A stretch of 64,000 bases of DNA from Lithobates sylvaticus (GCA_028564925.1 CM053030.1:1440709-1504708); one strand, 5' to 3'; shown: positions 12,510 through 24,000, numbered from the stretch's first letter. Numbers and translations are program-made. The notes: generated by a model from the letters alone, not told the origin.

Positions 12510-14590
12510 GGTACGAGTATATCAACAAGGCGGCTCAACAACAATATCTGAGTCACCGGCTCAGATCTACAATGGTTCGCATCATTCCTAGGAAATCGCT
12601 CTCAGACAGTGAAACTAGAAGCTTTCACCTCTGAAACCCGGGCAATCTCCTGTGGAGTCCCTCAAGGATCACCCTTGTTCCCAGTGCTCTTCAACATCTA
12701 CATCCGCCCACTCCTCAACATCATCAGAAGATCAGACCTCTGCTTCCACTCCTCAACATCATCAGAAGATCAGACCTCGGCTTCCACTCCTCAACATCAT
12801 CAGAAGATCAGACCTCTGCTTCCACTCCTCAACATCATCAGGAGATCAGACCTCTGCTTCCACTCCTCAACATCATCAGAAGATCAGACCTCGGCTTCCA
12901 CTCCTCAACATCATCAGAAGATCAGATCTCTGCTTCCACTCCTCAACATCATCAGAAGATCAGACCTCTGCTTCCACTCCTCAACATCATCAGAAGATCA
13001 GACCTCTGCTTCCACTCCTCAACATCATCAGAAGATCGGACCTCTGCTTCCACTCCTCAACATCATCAGAAGATCAGACCTCTGCTTCCACTCCTCAACA
13101 TCATCAGAAGATCAGACCTCTGCTTCCACTCCTCAACATCATCAGAAGGTCAGACCTCTGCTTCCACTCATACAACATCATCAGAAGGTCAGACCTCTGC
13201 TTCCACTCATACAACATCATCAGAAGATCAGACCTCTGCTTCCACTCCTCAACATCATCAGAAGATCAGACCTCGGCTTCCACTCCTCAACATCATCAGA
13301 AGATCAGACCTCTGCTTCCACTCCTCAACATCATCAGAAGATCAGACCTCTGCTTCCACTCCTCAACATCATCAGAAGATCAGACCTCTGCTTCCACTCC
13401 TCAACATCATCAGAAGATCAGACCTCTGCTTCCACTCCTCAACATCATCAGAAGATCAGACCTCTGCTTCCACTCCTCAACATCATCAGAAGATCAGACC
13501 TCTGCTTCCACTCCTCAACATCATCAGAAGATCAGACCTCGGCTTCCACTCCTCAACATCATCAGAAGATCAGACCTCGGCTTCCACTCCTCAACATCAT
13601 CAGAAGATCAGACCTCTGCTTCCACTCCGCAACATCATCAGATCGGACCTCTGCTTCCATTCATACGCCGACGACACTCAATTATATTTTCGTATCACCG
13701 GACAAAAAGACCATCATCAGCAATTAGGAAATTGCCTCACCCTGATAGACGACTGGATGACCACTAGATCCCTCAAACTTAATGAATCAAAAACAGAACT
13801 TCTTATTCTACATGCAAATCATAACCCCCTAACCAAGATCCCTTGGACACCACCCACCATCTTTGGACGGCCCATCACCACCAGGACCAAGGCCAAGAGT
13901 CTCGGAGTCATTTTCGACTCTGAAATGTCAATGGATGCCCAAATAGGATCAGTAGTCAGTGGATCTCACCATCTGCTCCGCCTGCTACGCAGACTCCTCC
14001 CCTTCATTCCAAAGGAGGACAAAGCAGTGGTAGTTGGAACGGTCATCAATTCTCGACTGGACTACGCAAACTCCCTTTACATAGGATTACCCCAATATCA
14101 ACTTGCGCGCTTACAACTTATCCAAAACACGGCGGCAAGGCTGATAACAGGGAAAAAACCCTGGGAATCCATCTCCCCTTCCCTGAGGAACCTACATTGG
14201 CTAAACGTAAGGAATCGGGTCGCATTCAAGACCCTCTGCCTCACCCACAAATGCACCCATGGAAACGCTCCGCAATACCTTCGCGAGAAAATAAAACACT
14301 ACACACCCAATCGCAGTCTTCGATCGGCTAATCAAAATCTTCTCCTCATTCCTAAATCCCGCTACAAATCAAAGGGGGAACGGAGATTCGCTGTCCAGGG
14401 ACCACGGCTATGGAACGCTCTACCAACCGACATTCGCATGGAAGAAAACCATCAGGCCTTCAGGAAAAAACTCAAGACCACCTCTTCTAGAAGCTTGATA
14501 ACCAAACGCCAATACAGCGCCTTGAGGCGATTCAGTTCGCATTGTAGCGCTATACAAGTTATTCATTCATTCATTCATTCATTCAAATGT
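12510..14590 (+). mobile_element. 5'-truncated LINE, L2/CR1 group, reverse transcriptase half
   Basis: The readable protein runs from QWFASFLGNRSQTVK (about 12565) through motif B, GVPQGSPLFPVLFNIYIRPL (about 12655), to motif C, YADDTQLYF (about 13660). A long C-terminal part, 13757-14632, contains INSRLDYANSLYIGLPQYQL, HWLNVRNRVAFKTL and RLWNALPTDIR. This arrangement is typical of L2/CR1-group LINEs; the exact clade is uncertain. A 38-bp array sits between motifs B and C and shifts the frame (motif B and the YADD motif are in different frames), so the enzyme is dead. The copy lacks everything upstream of the reverse transcriptase fingers and ends in five ATTC repeats (about 14561-14586), a normal LINE tail; the frame reads on through the tail. 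Confidence 0.85.
12700..13655 (+). repeat. 38-bp minisatellite inside the LINE reverse transcriptase
   Basis: About 25 copies of a 38-bp unit containing CAACATCATCAGAAGATCAG and CCTCTGCTTCCACTC. The flanking LINE frame carries one unit's worth of the same sequence (PLLNIIRRSDLCFHS), so the array grew from the LINE's own codons. Because 38 is not a multiple of 3, a reader cycles through all three frames, and all are open, giving overlapping frames of 371-372 codons with no biological meaning. Confidence 0.95.
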
Positions 14591-15066
14591 CCTCCTATTA
14601 AAGCAGATATGTATCCAAAAGGGATAACGTAGCCACACAGAGATAAAATAATATGTTTCTCTCGTTATGCGGACTTCGCTTCTCTAATGCGTATAGTCAT
14701 TTGAAGGCAAGAAGCCCAGCGCATTGCGCTTGGTACCTACAAACCGACAAACATCCACAGACACAGAGACCACGTCTCCAATCCCATGAGAAGGTTTCCA
14801 TACTGACCGTTTTCACCACTGATCTCTATTCAACCCAAGTGCGCTCTGCTAGAGCGCTCCTCAATTAAATCAGACACAGGGAGACAGATGACAATCTATA
14901 AAAACTCACATCCTAGAATAAAATGTCCACATAAATTTTATACAATATAATTTCCACAACACCCGTCAGTGTTCCCGGATAGTTATTTTTAGGACAGACC
15001 CAAAGTTCTTACCTAAAGTAGTTTCATTGCATAATCGTTCCGTTCACTAGACATTGTGCTCCCAAC

Positions 15067-16243
15067 CAGTGGCGGCTGGTGCTCAAAATTTTTGGGGGGG
15101 CGCAAACAAACAGCCTCACTGTGCCATCAAACGCTGCCACTGTGCCCCAAGTTCTGCCACTGTGCCCCAAGTTCTGCCACTGTGCCCCTTAAGTGCTGCC
15201 ATTGTGCCCCAAGTTCTGCCATTGTGCCCCTTAAGTGCTGCCATTGTGCCCCTTAAGTGCTGCCATTGTGCCCTTAAGTGCTGCCACTGTGCCCCTTAAG
15301 TGCTGCCATTGTGCCCCAAGTGCTGCCATTGTGCCCCTTAAGTGCTGCCATTGTGCCCCTTAAGTGCTGCCATTGTGCCCCAAGTTCTGCCACAAGTTCT
15401 GCCATTGTGCCCCAAGTTCTGCCATTGTGCCCTTAAGTGCTGCCATTGTGCCCCTTAAGTGCTGCCATTGTGCCCTTAAGTGCTGCCATTGTGCCCCTTA
15501 AGTTCTGCCACTGTGCCCCTTAAGTGCTGCCATTGTGCCCCTTAAGTGCTGCTATTGAGCCCCTTAAGTGCTGCCATTGTGCCCCTTAAGTGCTTCCATT
15601 GTGCCCCAAGTTCTGCCACTGTGCCCCTTAAGTGCTGCCACTGTGCCCCCTGCCTGCCCTCTGCACTTACCTTGTCCCGGTGTGCAGCTGGTGACGGCGT
15701 CAGGCGACGAGCGGTGTCTCCGTCGGATGTCTCCGTCGGATGTCTTCTCCCGCGCTCCTCCTGTCTTCTTCTGCTGTGATTGGACGCTAGGTGATTGGAC
15801 GCCTAGCGTCCAATCACAGCGCCTGTGACTTCAGCCAATCAGGTGACAGGTAACAGACCTGGCAACCTGATTGGCTGAGTGGCGGGTCTGTGTTAGGGAA
15901 GCGATGTATTCGCTTCCCTAACACAATACTGTGTAATCAGCGAACGCACGGCCGTGCGCCCCGCTGTTTACACTTAGGGAAGCCTATTAGAGCACACCGC
16001 TCTAATAGGGTCCCCTATTAGAGCTTACAGCTCTAATAGGGGCGCTTCCCGCAACACCCCCCCACTGTAATTCAGATGCCCCGGCGCCCGATCAGGGGCC
16101 GGACACCTGAATAGGGGGCGGCAGAGGTGACCAATAGATAGATTCATGCAATGCATGAATCTATCTATTGGTGATAGAGCGGTGCATACTGCACTGTGCG
16201 CCCTTAAAGGGACATGTTTAAATACCATTTTTTTTTTTTTTTT

Positions 16244-16279
<36 letters not shown>

Positions 16280-16358
16280 TGGTTTTTTTTTTTTTTTAAC
16301 TGCAAGGAGGGGGGGGGGGGCGGGCGCCCGGGCGCCCCCTATGGACGGGCCGCCACTG
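15067..16358. mobile_element. Non-autonomous hAT-like element in the DIRS recombinase region
   Basis: The ends are CAGTGGCGGC and inverted GCCGCCACTG. A perfect 8-bp duplication CTCCCAAC (15059-15066, 16359-16366) marks the target, as for hAT transposons. It splits the DIRS recombinase words IVLP and TFCANP. The interior holds a 22-bp minisatellite (15110-15655), several strong palindromes (CCTAGCGTCCAATCA near 15780-15825; AATAGATAGATTCATGCA inverted at 16131-16169) and T/G homopolymers (16228-16320). No transposase. Confidence 0.88.
15110..15655 (+). repeat. 22-bp minisatellite inside the hAT-like element
   Basis: About 25 copies of a unit reading TGCTGCCATTGTGCCCC followed by TTAAG; shorter variants have TTCTGCCACTGTGCCCCAAG. 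It begins about 45 bp inside the left end of the element and stops before its palindromic part. Confidence 0.93.
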
Positions 16359-16871
16359 CTCCCAACCTTCTGTGCTAACCCATCGGGGGGGGAGAAGGAG
16401 GACTTTTTTCATATGTTGGATGTCAAAGGACTCTGTTACGCTACATGGAAATTACAAAGGATTTTGGATGTACAGACTCGTTTTCTGGCCTTTTTTTTTT
16501 GGGGCAAAAAGGTTGCCAGGCTTCTAAAGGATCATTCGCCAGATGGCTGAAGTTATCCATCTTGGAAGCATACTCGCATGCAGGTTTGTCTCCACCAGAG
16601 GGAATTCGTGTGCACTCAACCAGAGCGACGGCGGCCACTTGGGCAGAAAGAGCTGGTGCCACCCCTGAAGAAATTTGCAAGGCGACAACGTGGTCAAGTT
16701 TCCGCACCTTTGTACGACATTACAGGCTGGACCTCACATCTGCCAGCGATCGGGCATTTGGCAGGAAGGTCCTGCAGGCTGTTGTCCCGCCCTAAGGGGG
16801 TAAGTTCCTGTTCTCCTCTCAGGTGCTGTCCTGAAAGACGCCTTGGGAAAATTCAAGTTGGACTTACCGGT

Positions 16872-17414
16872 TGTGACGGACCCCGTACTCAAGATGTCCG
16901 CCGTAAATGCTTCCTCTGTCCGGTACCACACAATCCAAGACCCCTTAGCTCACCCAGTCACCAGACAACACCAGTGTAGGGTACATCAGGAATGATTCTT
17001 TATTTGACATGTCACACACATATATACAGCCAGATGACTCACACCTAACCTAATTAGCATGAGCTAATTATCTTAATCAACACTGGACTCCTTCATTCAA
17101 TTGCAGGGTTAATTAGCACACACAACAATAGGTGGAACACTCCTACAAGCCAGACTATACTCATTTACACAACAGACAGGCTGGCTGGAGTTCATGACAT
17201 TAGCATCTCTTGCTAATATGCCAAATACATATACAGATTCTATGTGTCTTGGGGGGCCAGCATGGACCTGAATCCAAGTAACACCAGCTCAGGGGTCCCC
17301 AGACATGCAGCTCAAAGAGCACCGTCCCCCCAAATGCCAGGGCCCATAATCACAAGGCAAGAGGCTCGCATTCCGTCCCCTCCAACAGCCTCTGTCCCGG
17401 CTAGGTCTGTCACA
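16872..17414 (-). mobile_element. Solo LTR inserted in the DIRS internal complementary region
   Basis: A 543-bp block with TGTGAC...GTCACA ends is flanked by a 5-bp duplication CCGGT (16867-16871, 17415-17419). It separates the two halves of the DIRS internal complementary region. On the minus strand there is an AATAAA near 17000 with a TATATAT word about 20 bp upstream of it, so minus orientation is likely. Five-base duplications and TG/CA ends fit Ty3/gypsy-type or retroviral LTRs; the family is not determined. Confidence 0.78.
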
Positions 17415-17907
17415 CCGGTAACTTTGTTTTCCAGAAGTCTTTCAGGACAGCAACGACCTGCCCTATTAGTTTCATGTACTATGCTGTGACTATGTGTCCC
17501 AGCTGGGGCCGGAGGTTCTGTGCTACAACTGAGGTGTGGTAGGGAGGTGCCTCCCTTTAAAAGATTTGGAAGAAGGAGGTGTTTCCTGGTTCCGATGGGA
17601 GGAGTCACGATCTCTCAGGTGCTGTCCTGAAAGACTTCTGGAAAACAAGTTACCTTGAATTTTTTTCTGTTTTGTCATCCGTTTTCCTTGATGGACCTGA
17701 ACGGATGTAAGTAGACGTTGTCTGTTTTACATCCTTTTTTCGTCCGATTTTTGAACTGAAGAAAAATAGGGCTTTGATACTTTCCAAAATATGGATGTTG
17801 AGGTAAACGGATGATCCTTTTACATCCATTTTTCCATAGAGATGCATTGATGTCCATTTTTTTTCTGTCAATGGATGAGAAACGGTCTACATGTGTGAAA
17901 GGGGCCT

Positions 17908-18075
17908 AGAGCTCCCCACACACACGTACGTTAGTCTGTACAATCTCCTTTAGATCCACCACTGGGTACTGAAGAGCCTGCATGGTGGGCTACAACTTCA
18001 TTGAATAGGCACCATATTGTTTTGATATAAATAACGGTTTTATGATCAGATTATAGTGTGTATGATGAGCCTAAA
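17908..18075. mobile_element. Short MITE-like element
   Basis: Left end TAGAGCTCCCCACACACACG and inverted right end TTAGGCTCATCATACACACT match imperfectly over about 20 bp. The interior is AT-rich without open frames. Confidence 0.4.
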
Positions 18076-18081
18076 CTCACT

Positions 18082-18431
18082 TATGCCTCGTTTCCACTGA
18101 GTGGATCGGTTCGGTATGCCACGCTATTTTCAGTGTTTCCATTATGAAAGCGGCCCATACAACCGAACCATTCAGGGTCCTGCTTCAGATGTGGGGCCAT
18201 AGAAATGTAACAGTTCAGTTAGGACGGAGCTACGATACATTCCACTGATTGGAGGACAGAAAAACGTCTGCCAATCAGTATGAGGCCACGCGAGGCATTT
18301 TTTCTAAACCCCGTATGGACCCTGGTGGTCCGACTTGCAGTGGAAACGCTCATCTGAATAGGCCGGACCATTCTAACCCTTCCAAACTGCACCGACCCGA
18401 ACCGATCTACTCAGTGGAAGGCATTACAGAA
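18082..18431. mobile_element. MITE with TTA target duplication, copy 1
   Basis: Left end TGCCTCGTTTCCACTGAGTG and right end CTACTCAGTGGAAGGCA are inverted repeats with TTA on both sides, which suggests a PIF/Harbinger-type element. A second copy of the same family lies at 43947-44300; the two share most of their length, including GGGTCCTGCTTCAGATGTGG. Confidence 0.75.
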
Positions 18432-18803
18432 GCAGGCAACACACTCACACTGCAGCGCTCCACAATACACACTGTGCTGTATTAATAGGTTGTGTACTAA
18501 ACATCCCTACAATTCTGAATACTATCTCTCTTCCTTACACAGTAAATATTCTCCCTGAACAGCGGACGTCAGGTGTGACCCCGCGGCGGATCGGCAGAGG
18601 GTTGTGTTTATTACATTTATTATCTTTTTTTTTTTTCTTTTTTTTCATTTCTTGTTTTCATGAGGAGTTGGGATCTGCTCAGTGCAGACACCATACAGTC
18701 CTTAATGCAGCAGCAGACCCCTTCCCATTAAGATCTAATGCTGCAGGGAGCAGCTTCATCCCTGCCCCGAGCCTCCATTCCAAAGCTTACCATACATGAG
18801 AGC
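18432..18803. other. Unassigned sequence
   Basis: No gene or clear element is seen. It contains a T-rich tract (18624-18650) and ordinary mixed sequence. Confidence 0.4.
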
Positions 18804-20135
18804 AGGGGGTCTCCAAACTTTTCAGCCGAGGGCCACATTGTTGAGTTTACAAATATTTGCAGATCGAAAAAAAAAAAAAAGTTATTTATAAATTAATTAA
18901 ATTAAAATTGTCCCATCCCAGCCTTCCCTCACATCCGTGTCCCTATCGGAGCCTTCCCTCACATCTGTGTCCCTATCGGAGCCTTCCCTCACATCTGTGT
19001 CCCTATCGGAGCCTTCCCTTGAATCCGTTTCCCCATCCGAGCCTTCCCTCACATCCGTGTCCCCATCCGAGACTTCCCTCGCATCCGTGTCCCCATCCGA
19101 GACTTCCCTCACATCCGTGTCCCCATCCGAGCCTTCCCTCACATCCGTGTCCCCATCCGAGCCTTCCCGCACATCCGTGTCCCCATCCGAGCCTTCCCAC
19201 GCATCCGTGTCCCCATCCGAGCCTTCCCTCACATCCGTGTCCCCATCCGAGCCTTCCCACGCATCCGTGTCCCCATCCGAGCCTTCCCGCACATCCGTGT
19301 CCCCATCCGAGCCTTCCCACGCATCCGTGTCCCCATCCGAGCCTTCCCTCACATCCGTGTCCCCATCCGAGCCTTCCCTCATATCCGTGTCCCCATCCTA
19401 GCCTTCCCTCACATCCGTGTCCCCATCAGCGCCTTCCCGCACATCCGTGTCCCCATCCGAGCCTTCCCTCGCATTCGTGTCCCCATCCGAGCCTTCCCTC
19501 ACATCTGTGTCCCCATCCGAGCCTTCCCTCACATCCGTGTCCCCATCCGAGCCTTCCCTCACATCCGTGTCCCCATCCGAGCCTTCCCTCGCATCGGTGT
19601 CCCCATCAGAGCCTTCCCTCACATCCGTGTCCCCATCAGAGCCTTCCCTCACATCCGTGTCCCCATCAGAGCCTTCCCGCACATCGGTGTCCCCATCAGA
19701 GCCTTCTCGCACATCGGTGTCCCCATTAGAGCCTTCCCGCACATCGGTGTCCCCATTAGAGCCTTCCCGCACATCCGTGTCAGCACATTCATGTCCAGCA
19801 CATTGCCCCCATTTGCCCCTTATGTTGCTGTTATTGGCACAGTAGGGCTCTCCTGCACCTCCTGACTCCCGTCTGCTTCTACACAAACAGGCTGAATGTG
19901 GAAGGATTGCTAATATAAACAGGAGCTGTGAGGTCCTGCACTGATGTCATTGGTTGCTAGGACGCTGGTCCTAGCAACCAATCCACAGTATAGCAGCGGG
20001 GGTTGGGGAGCGTCTGCTGTTTACTGGGGTTTGCTGTCTAGAAAAGCCTGCAGACTGGCAGTGCCGAGTGCGCTGTGGGCCCAGAGAACACATACAAGCG
20101 GGCGGGATGTGACCCACGTGTCGGGGCTTGGAGAC
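18804..20135. mobile_element. Probable non-autonomous hAT-like element enlarged by a minisatellite
   Basis: The left end CAGGGGGTCTCCAAACTTTT followed by GAGGGCCACATTG is the familiar hAT-type terminus. The right side GACCCACGTGTCGGGGCTTG then GAGACC is a diverged inverted counterpart, so the right boundary is approximate. An inverted repeat GGTTGCTAGGAC/GTCCTAGCAACC lies at 19952-19979. No transposase and no clean target duplication. Confidence 0.5.
18910..19785 (+). repeat. 30-bp minisatellite inside the hAT-like element
   Basis: About 29 copies of a 30-bp unit with words CCATCCGAGCCTTCCCTC and ACATCCGTGTCC. The unit length is a multiple of 3, so five of six frames stay open; these frames are artefacts. 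Confidence 0.95.
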
Positions 20136-21025
20136 CTCGGCACTAGTAGATGTTCATAAGAAAATTCTTACTGCATTCGCTGACTTGACGAATGTCGTTT
20201 AAAAGAAAATTCAATTTTGAAGTACTTTTGATGTTTGACTTTTGGGGTGAAAGGACTTTCCCAAACAAAAACGACCTTCTCCTTTCCATGCTGCTCCTTC
20301 CAATCTTCTCATCACTGCAGACAATGGAACCTTGGCTGACCCCACCGGCCATTACAAAATTAAAGATTTCAAGCGAAATTCTACCAGTGTCTGCCCAGCT
20401 TACCAGGGAGGGCCGCGCCGTGCCGCCATTTCCAGACGATGTTGGGCCGCCATTTCCAGACGATGTTGGTGTGGAGGCCTATGGTACTCCCATGGATCGA
20501 TTGGAGCCGAATCTCAAAAGATCATCCATCCAGTCCTGGGCTTAGTGCTGGACCGTGCCCCGTTATTCCAGTGCCTAACGTCCACTGAAGCCGCCCAATG
20601 TCTGCCAGACCTGATTATAGTGCCGGAGCACACTGGACCCCACGTTGGGCGCCAAGGATCTCCACCGTCTTTGAAAGCTCATTCCAATGGACGGTGGAGG
20701 CCTCAGCAACAGAGGGGGGAAGAACGGGATCTCCTTAGTGCGACGTGAAGTCTGCTGACCATCTGTACCTATCGTGGTGCTCTGATTTTGTAGAGTTTTT
20801 GGCTCCATAGATAGAGCCACGGCGTGCCATGTGATGGCCACGGCGGTTCCATCCCCCGACACATCTGGGAGAAGTATGGTGGCCATAGTAAGATGGCCAA
20901 ACTAGCAGCGTCAGCTACCTTGACAAAAAAAAAAACGATTTCCCCACCCGGGTCATGTGTAAGTGTTATCATCTGATACATTTTTATCTCAGAATTATAC
21001 TAATGAGCTGACCAATGGACGCAAA
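20136..21025. other. Unassigned 0.9-kb sequence
   Basis: There are weak open frames on both strands (100-138 codons) without recognisable motifs. A 24-bp word containing GCCGCCATTTCCAGACGATG is repeated at 20419 and 20448. It could be the edge of an old transposon, but nothing supports a family. Confidence 0.3.
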
Positions 21026-21201
21026 GGAGGAGATTTACTAATACTGGAGAGTGCAAAATCTGGTGTTGCTCTGCACAGAAACCAATCAGCTTCCAGGATT
21101 TATTGTCAAAGCTTCATGGAACAAAGTGAAGTTAGAAATTGATTGGCTCCCATGTACAGCTGCAAAGATTCTGCACTCTCCAGTTTTACTAAATCTCCCC
21201 C
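21026..21201. mobile_element. 176-bp MITE with 30-bp inverted repeats
   Basis: Left end GGAGGAGATTTACTAATACT, continuing GGAGAGTGCA, and inverted right end GGGGGAGATTTAGTAAAACT, continuing GGAGAGTGCA, match closely. The short interior is noncoding. Confidence 0.75.
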
Positions 21202-21214
21202 AAAGAAATTACAA

Positions 21215-24000
21215 ATTTTCCCAGCCTTCCTCTCCCACTGACCCCATTCCTAGCCTCCTTCTCCCACCGACCCTGTCCCAACCTCACTCTCCCACCGACC
21301 CTGTCCCAACCTCACTCTCCCACCGACCCTGTCCCAACCTCACTCTCCCACGACCCTGTCCCAGCCTCCTTCTCCCACCGACCCTGTCCCAGCCTCCTTC
21401 TCCCACCGACCCTGTCCCAGCCTCCTTCTCCCAACGACCCTGTCCCAGCCTCCTTCTCCCACGACCCTGTCCCAGCCTCCTTCTCCCACCGACCCTGTCC
21501 CAACCTCACTCTCCCACCGACCCCATTCTGGCCTCCCATTTCTAGCCTCCTTCTCCCACCAACCCTGTCCCAACCTCCCTCTCCTACCAACTCTGTCCTA
21601 ACCTCCCTCTCCCACTGACTCCATTCTGGCCTCCTCCCATTACTAGCCTCCTTCTCCCACTGGCCCTGTTCCAACCGTCCCTGTCCAAACCTCACTCTCC
21701 CACCGTCCCTGTCCGAACCTCACTCTCCCACCGTCCCTGTCCGAACCTCACTCTCCCACCGTCCCTGTCCGAACCTCACTCTCCCACCGTCCCTGTCCGA
21801 ACCTCACTCTCCCACTGACCCCATTCTGGCCTTCCATTCCTAGCCTCCTTCTCCCACTGGCCCTGTTCCAACCTCACTCTCCAACCGACCCTGTTCTAAC
21901 CTCCCTCTCCAATTAACCCTGTCCCAACCTCGCTCTCCCACTGACCCCATTCTGGCCTCCCATTTCTAGCCTCCTGCTCCCACTGGCCTTGTTCCAACCT
22001 CACTCTCCCACCGTCCCTTTCCCAACCTCACTCTCCCACCGACCCTGTCCCAACCTCACTCTCCCACCGTCCCTGTCCCAACCTCACTCTCCCACCGTCC
22101 CTTTCCCAACCTCACTCTCCCACCATCCCTTTCCCAACCTCACTCTCCCACCGTCCCTGTCCCAACCTCACTCTCCCACCGTCCCTGTCCTAACCTCCCT
22201 CTCCCACTGACTCTATTCTGGCCTTCCATTTCTAGCCTCCTTCTCCCACTGGCCCTTTTCCAACCAACCCTGTCCGAACCTCCCTGTTCCCACCGTCCCT
22301 GTCCGAACCTCCCTGTTCCCACCGTCCCTGTCCGAACCTCCCTGTTCCCACCGTCCCTGTCCCAGCCTCACTCTCCCACCGACCCTGTCCCAGCCTCACT
22401 CTCCCACCGACCCTGTCCCAGCCTCCTTCTCCCACCGACCCTGTCCCAGCCTCCTTCTCCCACCGACCCTGTCCCAGCCTCCTTCTCCCACCGACCCTGT
22501 CCCAGCCTCCTTCTCCCACCGACCCTGTCCCAGCCTCCTTCTCCCACCGACCCTGTCCCAGCCTCCTTCTCCCACCGACCCTGTCCCAGCCTCACTCTCC
22601 CACCGACCCCATTCTGGCCTCCCATTTCTAGCCTCCTTCTCCCACTGGCCCTGTTCCAACCTCACTCTCCAACCGACCCTGTTCTAACCTCCCTCTCCAA
22701 TTAACCCTGTCCCAACCTCACTATCTCACTGACCCCATTCTGGCCTCCCATTTCTAGCCTCCTTCTCCCACCAACCCTGTCCCAACCTCCCTCTCTCACC
22801 GACCCTGTCCCAACCTCCCTCTCCTACCAACCCTGTCCTAACCTCCCTCTCCCACTGACTCCATTCTGGCCTCCTCCCATTACTAGCCTCCTTCTCCCAC
22901 TGGCCCTGTTCCAACCGTCCCTGTCCAAACCTCACTCTCCCACCGTCCCTGTCCGAACCTCACTCTCCCACCGTCCCTGTCCGAACCTCACTCTCCCACC
23001 GTCCCTGTCCGAACCTCACTCTCCCACCGTCCCTGTCCGAACCTCACTCTCCCACTGACCCTGTCCGAACCTCACTCTCCCACCGTCCCTGTCCGAACCT
23101 CACTCTCCCACCGCCCCTGTCCGAACCTCACTCTCCCACCGTCCCTGTCCGAACCTCACTCTCCCACCGCCCCTGTCCGAACCTCACTCTCCCACCGTCC
23201 CTGTCCCAGCCTCACTCTCCCACTGACCCCATTGTGGCCTCCCATTCCTAGCCTCCTTCTCCCACTGGCCCTGTTCCAACCTCACTCTCCAACCGACCCT
23301 GTTCTAACCTCCCTCTCCAATTAACCCTGTCCCAACCTCGCTCTCCCACTGACCCCATTCTGGCCTCCCATTTCTAGCCTCCTGCTCCCACTGGCCTTGT
23401 TCCAACCTCACTCTCCCACCGACCCTTTCCCAACCTCACTCTCCCACCGTCCCTTTCCCAACCTCACTCTCCCACCGTCCCTTTCCCAACCTCACTCTCC
23501 CACCGACCCTGTCCCAACCTCACTCTCCCACCGTCCCTGTCCTAACCTTCCTCTCCCACTGACTCTATTCTGGCCTTCCATTTCTAGCCTCCTTCTCCCA
23601 CTGGCCCTTTTCCAACCAACCCTGTCCGAACCTCCCTGTTCCCACCGTCCCTGTCCGAACCTCCCTGTTCCCACGGTCCCTGTCCCAACCTCACTCTCCC
23701 ACCGTCCCGGTCCCAACCTCACTCTCCCACTGGCCTCATTCTGGCCTCCCATTCCTAACGTCCCTCTCCCGCCGGCCCTGTTCCAACCTCCCTCTCCCGC
23801 CGGCCCTGTCCCAGCCTTCCTCCTCCACCAGCCCTGTCCTAGGCTCCCTTTCCCACCAGCCCCATTTCCCAGCCTCCCTCTCCCACTAGCCCAATTCTGG
23901 CCTCCCATTCCTAGCCTCCTTCTCTCACTGGCCCTGTCCCAACCTCCCTCCTCCACCAGCCCCATTCTGGCTTCCCCTTTCTACTATTACTGTCCCAACC
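21215..24000 (+). repeat. C-rich 27-28-bp minisatellite with higher-order repeats
   Basis: The unit contains CCTCACTCTCCCACC and GACCCTGTCCCA. Marker variants recur at long spacing: CTCCTCCCATTACTAGCC at about 21630 and 22873; TCCAATTAACCCTGTCCC at about 21908, 22695 and 23317. This shows that blocks of 0.6-1.4 kb were duplicated as wholes. Open frames here are artefacts. Confidence 0.93.

Larger units (their letters stand above)
11979..14968. mobile_element. Inserted block in the DIRS recombinase region, possibly a solo LTR split by a LINE
   Basis: DIRS recombinase sequence stops after 11978 and resumes at about 14969; a GTGT word sits at both junctions (11978-11981, 14969-14972). The block begins TGTCGTGG and ends ACCCGTCA, resembling the ends of the solo LTR at 10017-10877. 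An AATAAA lies at 14917-14922. Left part 11979-12510 and right part 14590-14968 are otherwise unassigned, and the LINE fills the middle. LTR identity is an inference; the target duplication is not clean. Confidence 0.45.
7077..17656 (+). mobile_element. DIRS-type tyrosine-recombinase retrotransposon fossil, with later insertions
   Basis: Inverted termini of about 110 bp (7077-7192 and 17544-17656) share ATCTTTCAGGACAGCACCTG. An internal complementary region (16815-16871 plus 17415-17455) carries inverted copies of both ends, the hallmark of DIRS elements. Parts in order on the plus strand: gag-like region about 7500-9520, reverse transcriptase start about 9640-9790, RNase H region about 9800-11100, tyrosine recombinase about 11380-16800. 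The recombinase region holds the typical HSTRATAATWAERAG and ATTWSSFRTFVRHY stretches near 16600-16730. The element is old and broken, with more than ten interruptions of which five are recognisable insertions, listed separately. No target duplication is expected for this family. Confidence 0.85.
7015..17909. mobile_element. Small inverted-repeat element split by the DIRS fossil
   Basis: Left end TAAGCCCCCTTTCACACATG (from 7015) and inverted right end TAGGCCCCTTTCACACATGT (to 17909) match, and both continue into AGACC. Between them about 60 bp (left) and 250 bp (right) belong to this element; the rest is the DIRS fossil at 7077-17656. The ATCCGTTTT word repeated on the right side is typical of its interior. 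No target duplication was found. Confidence 0.6.
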
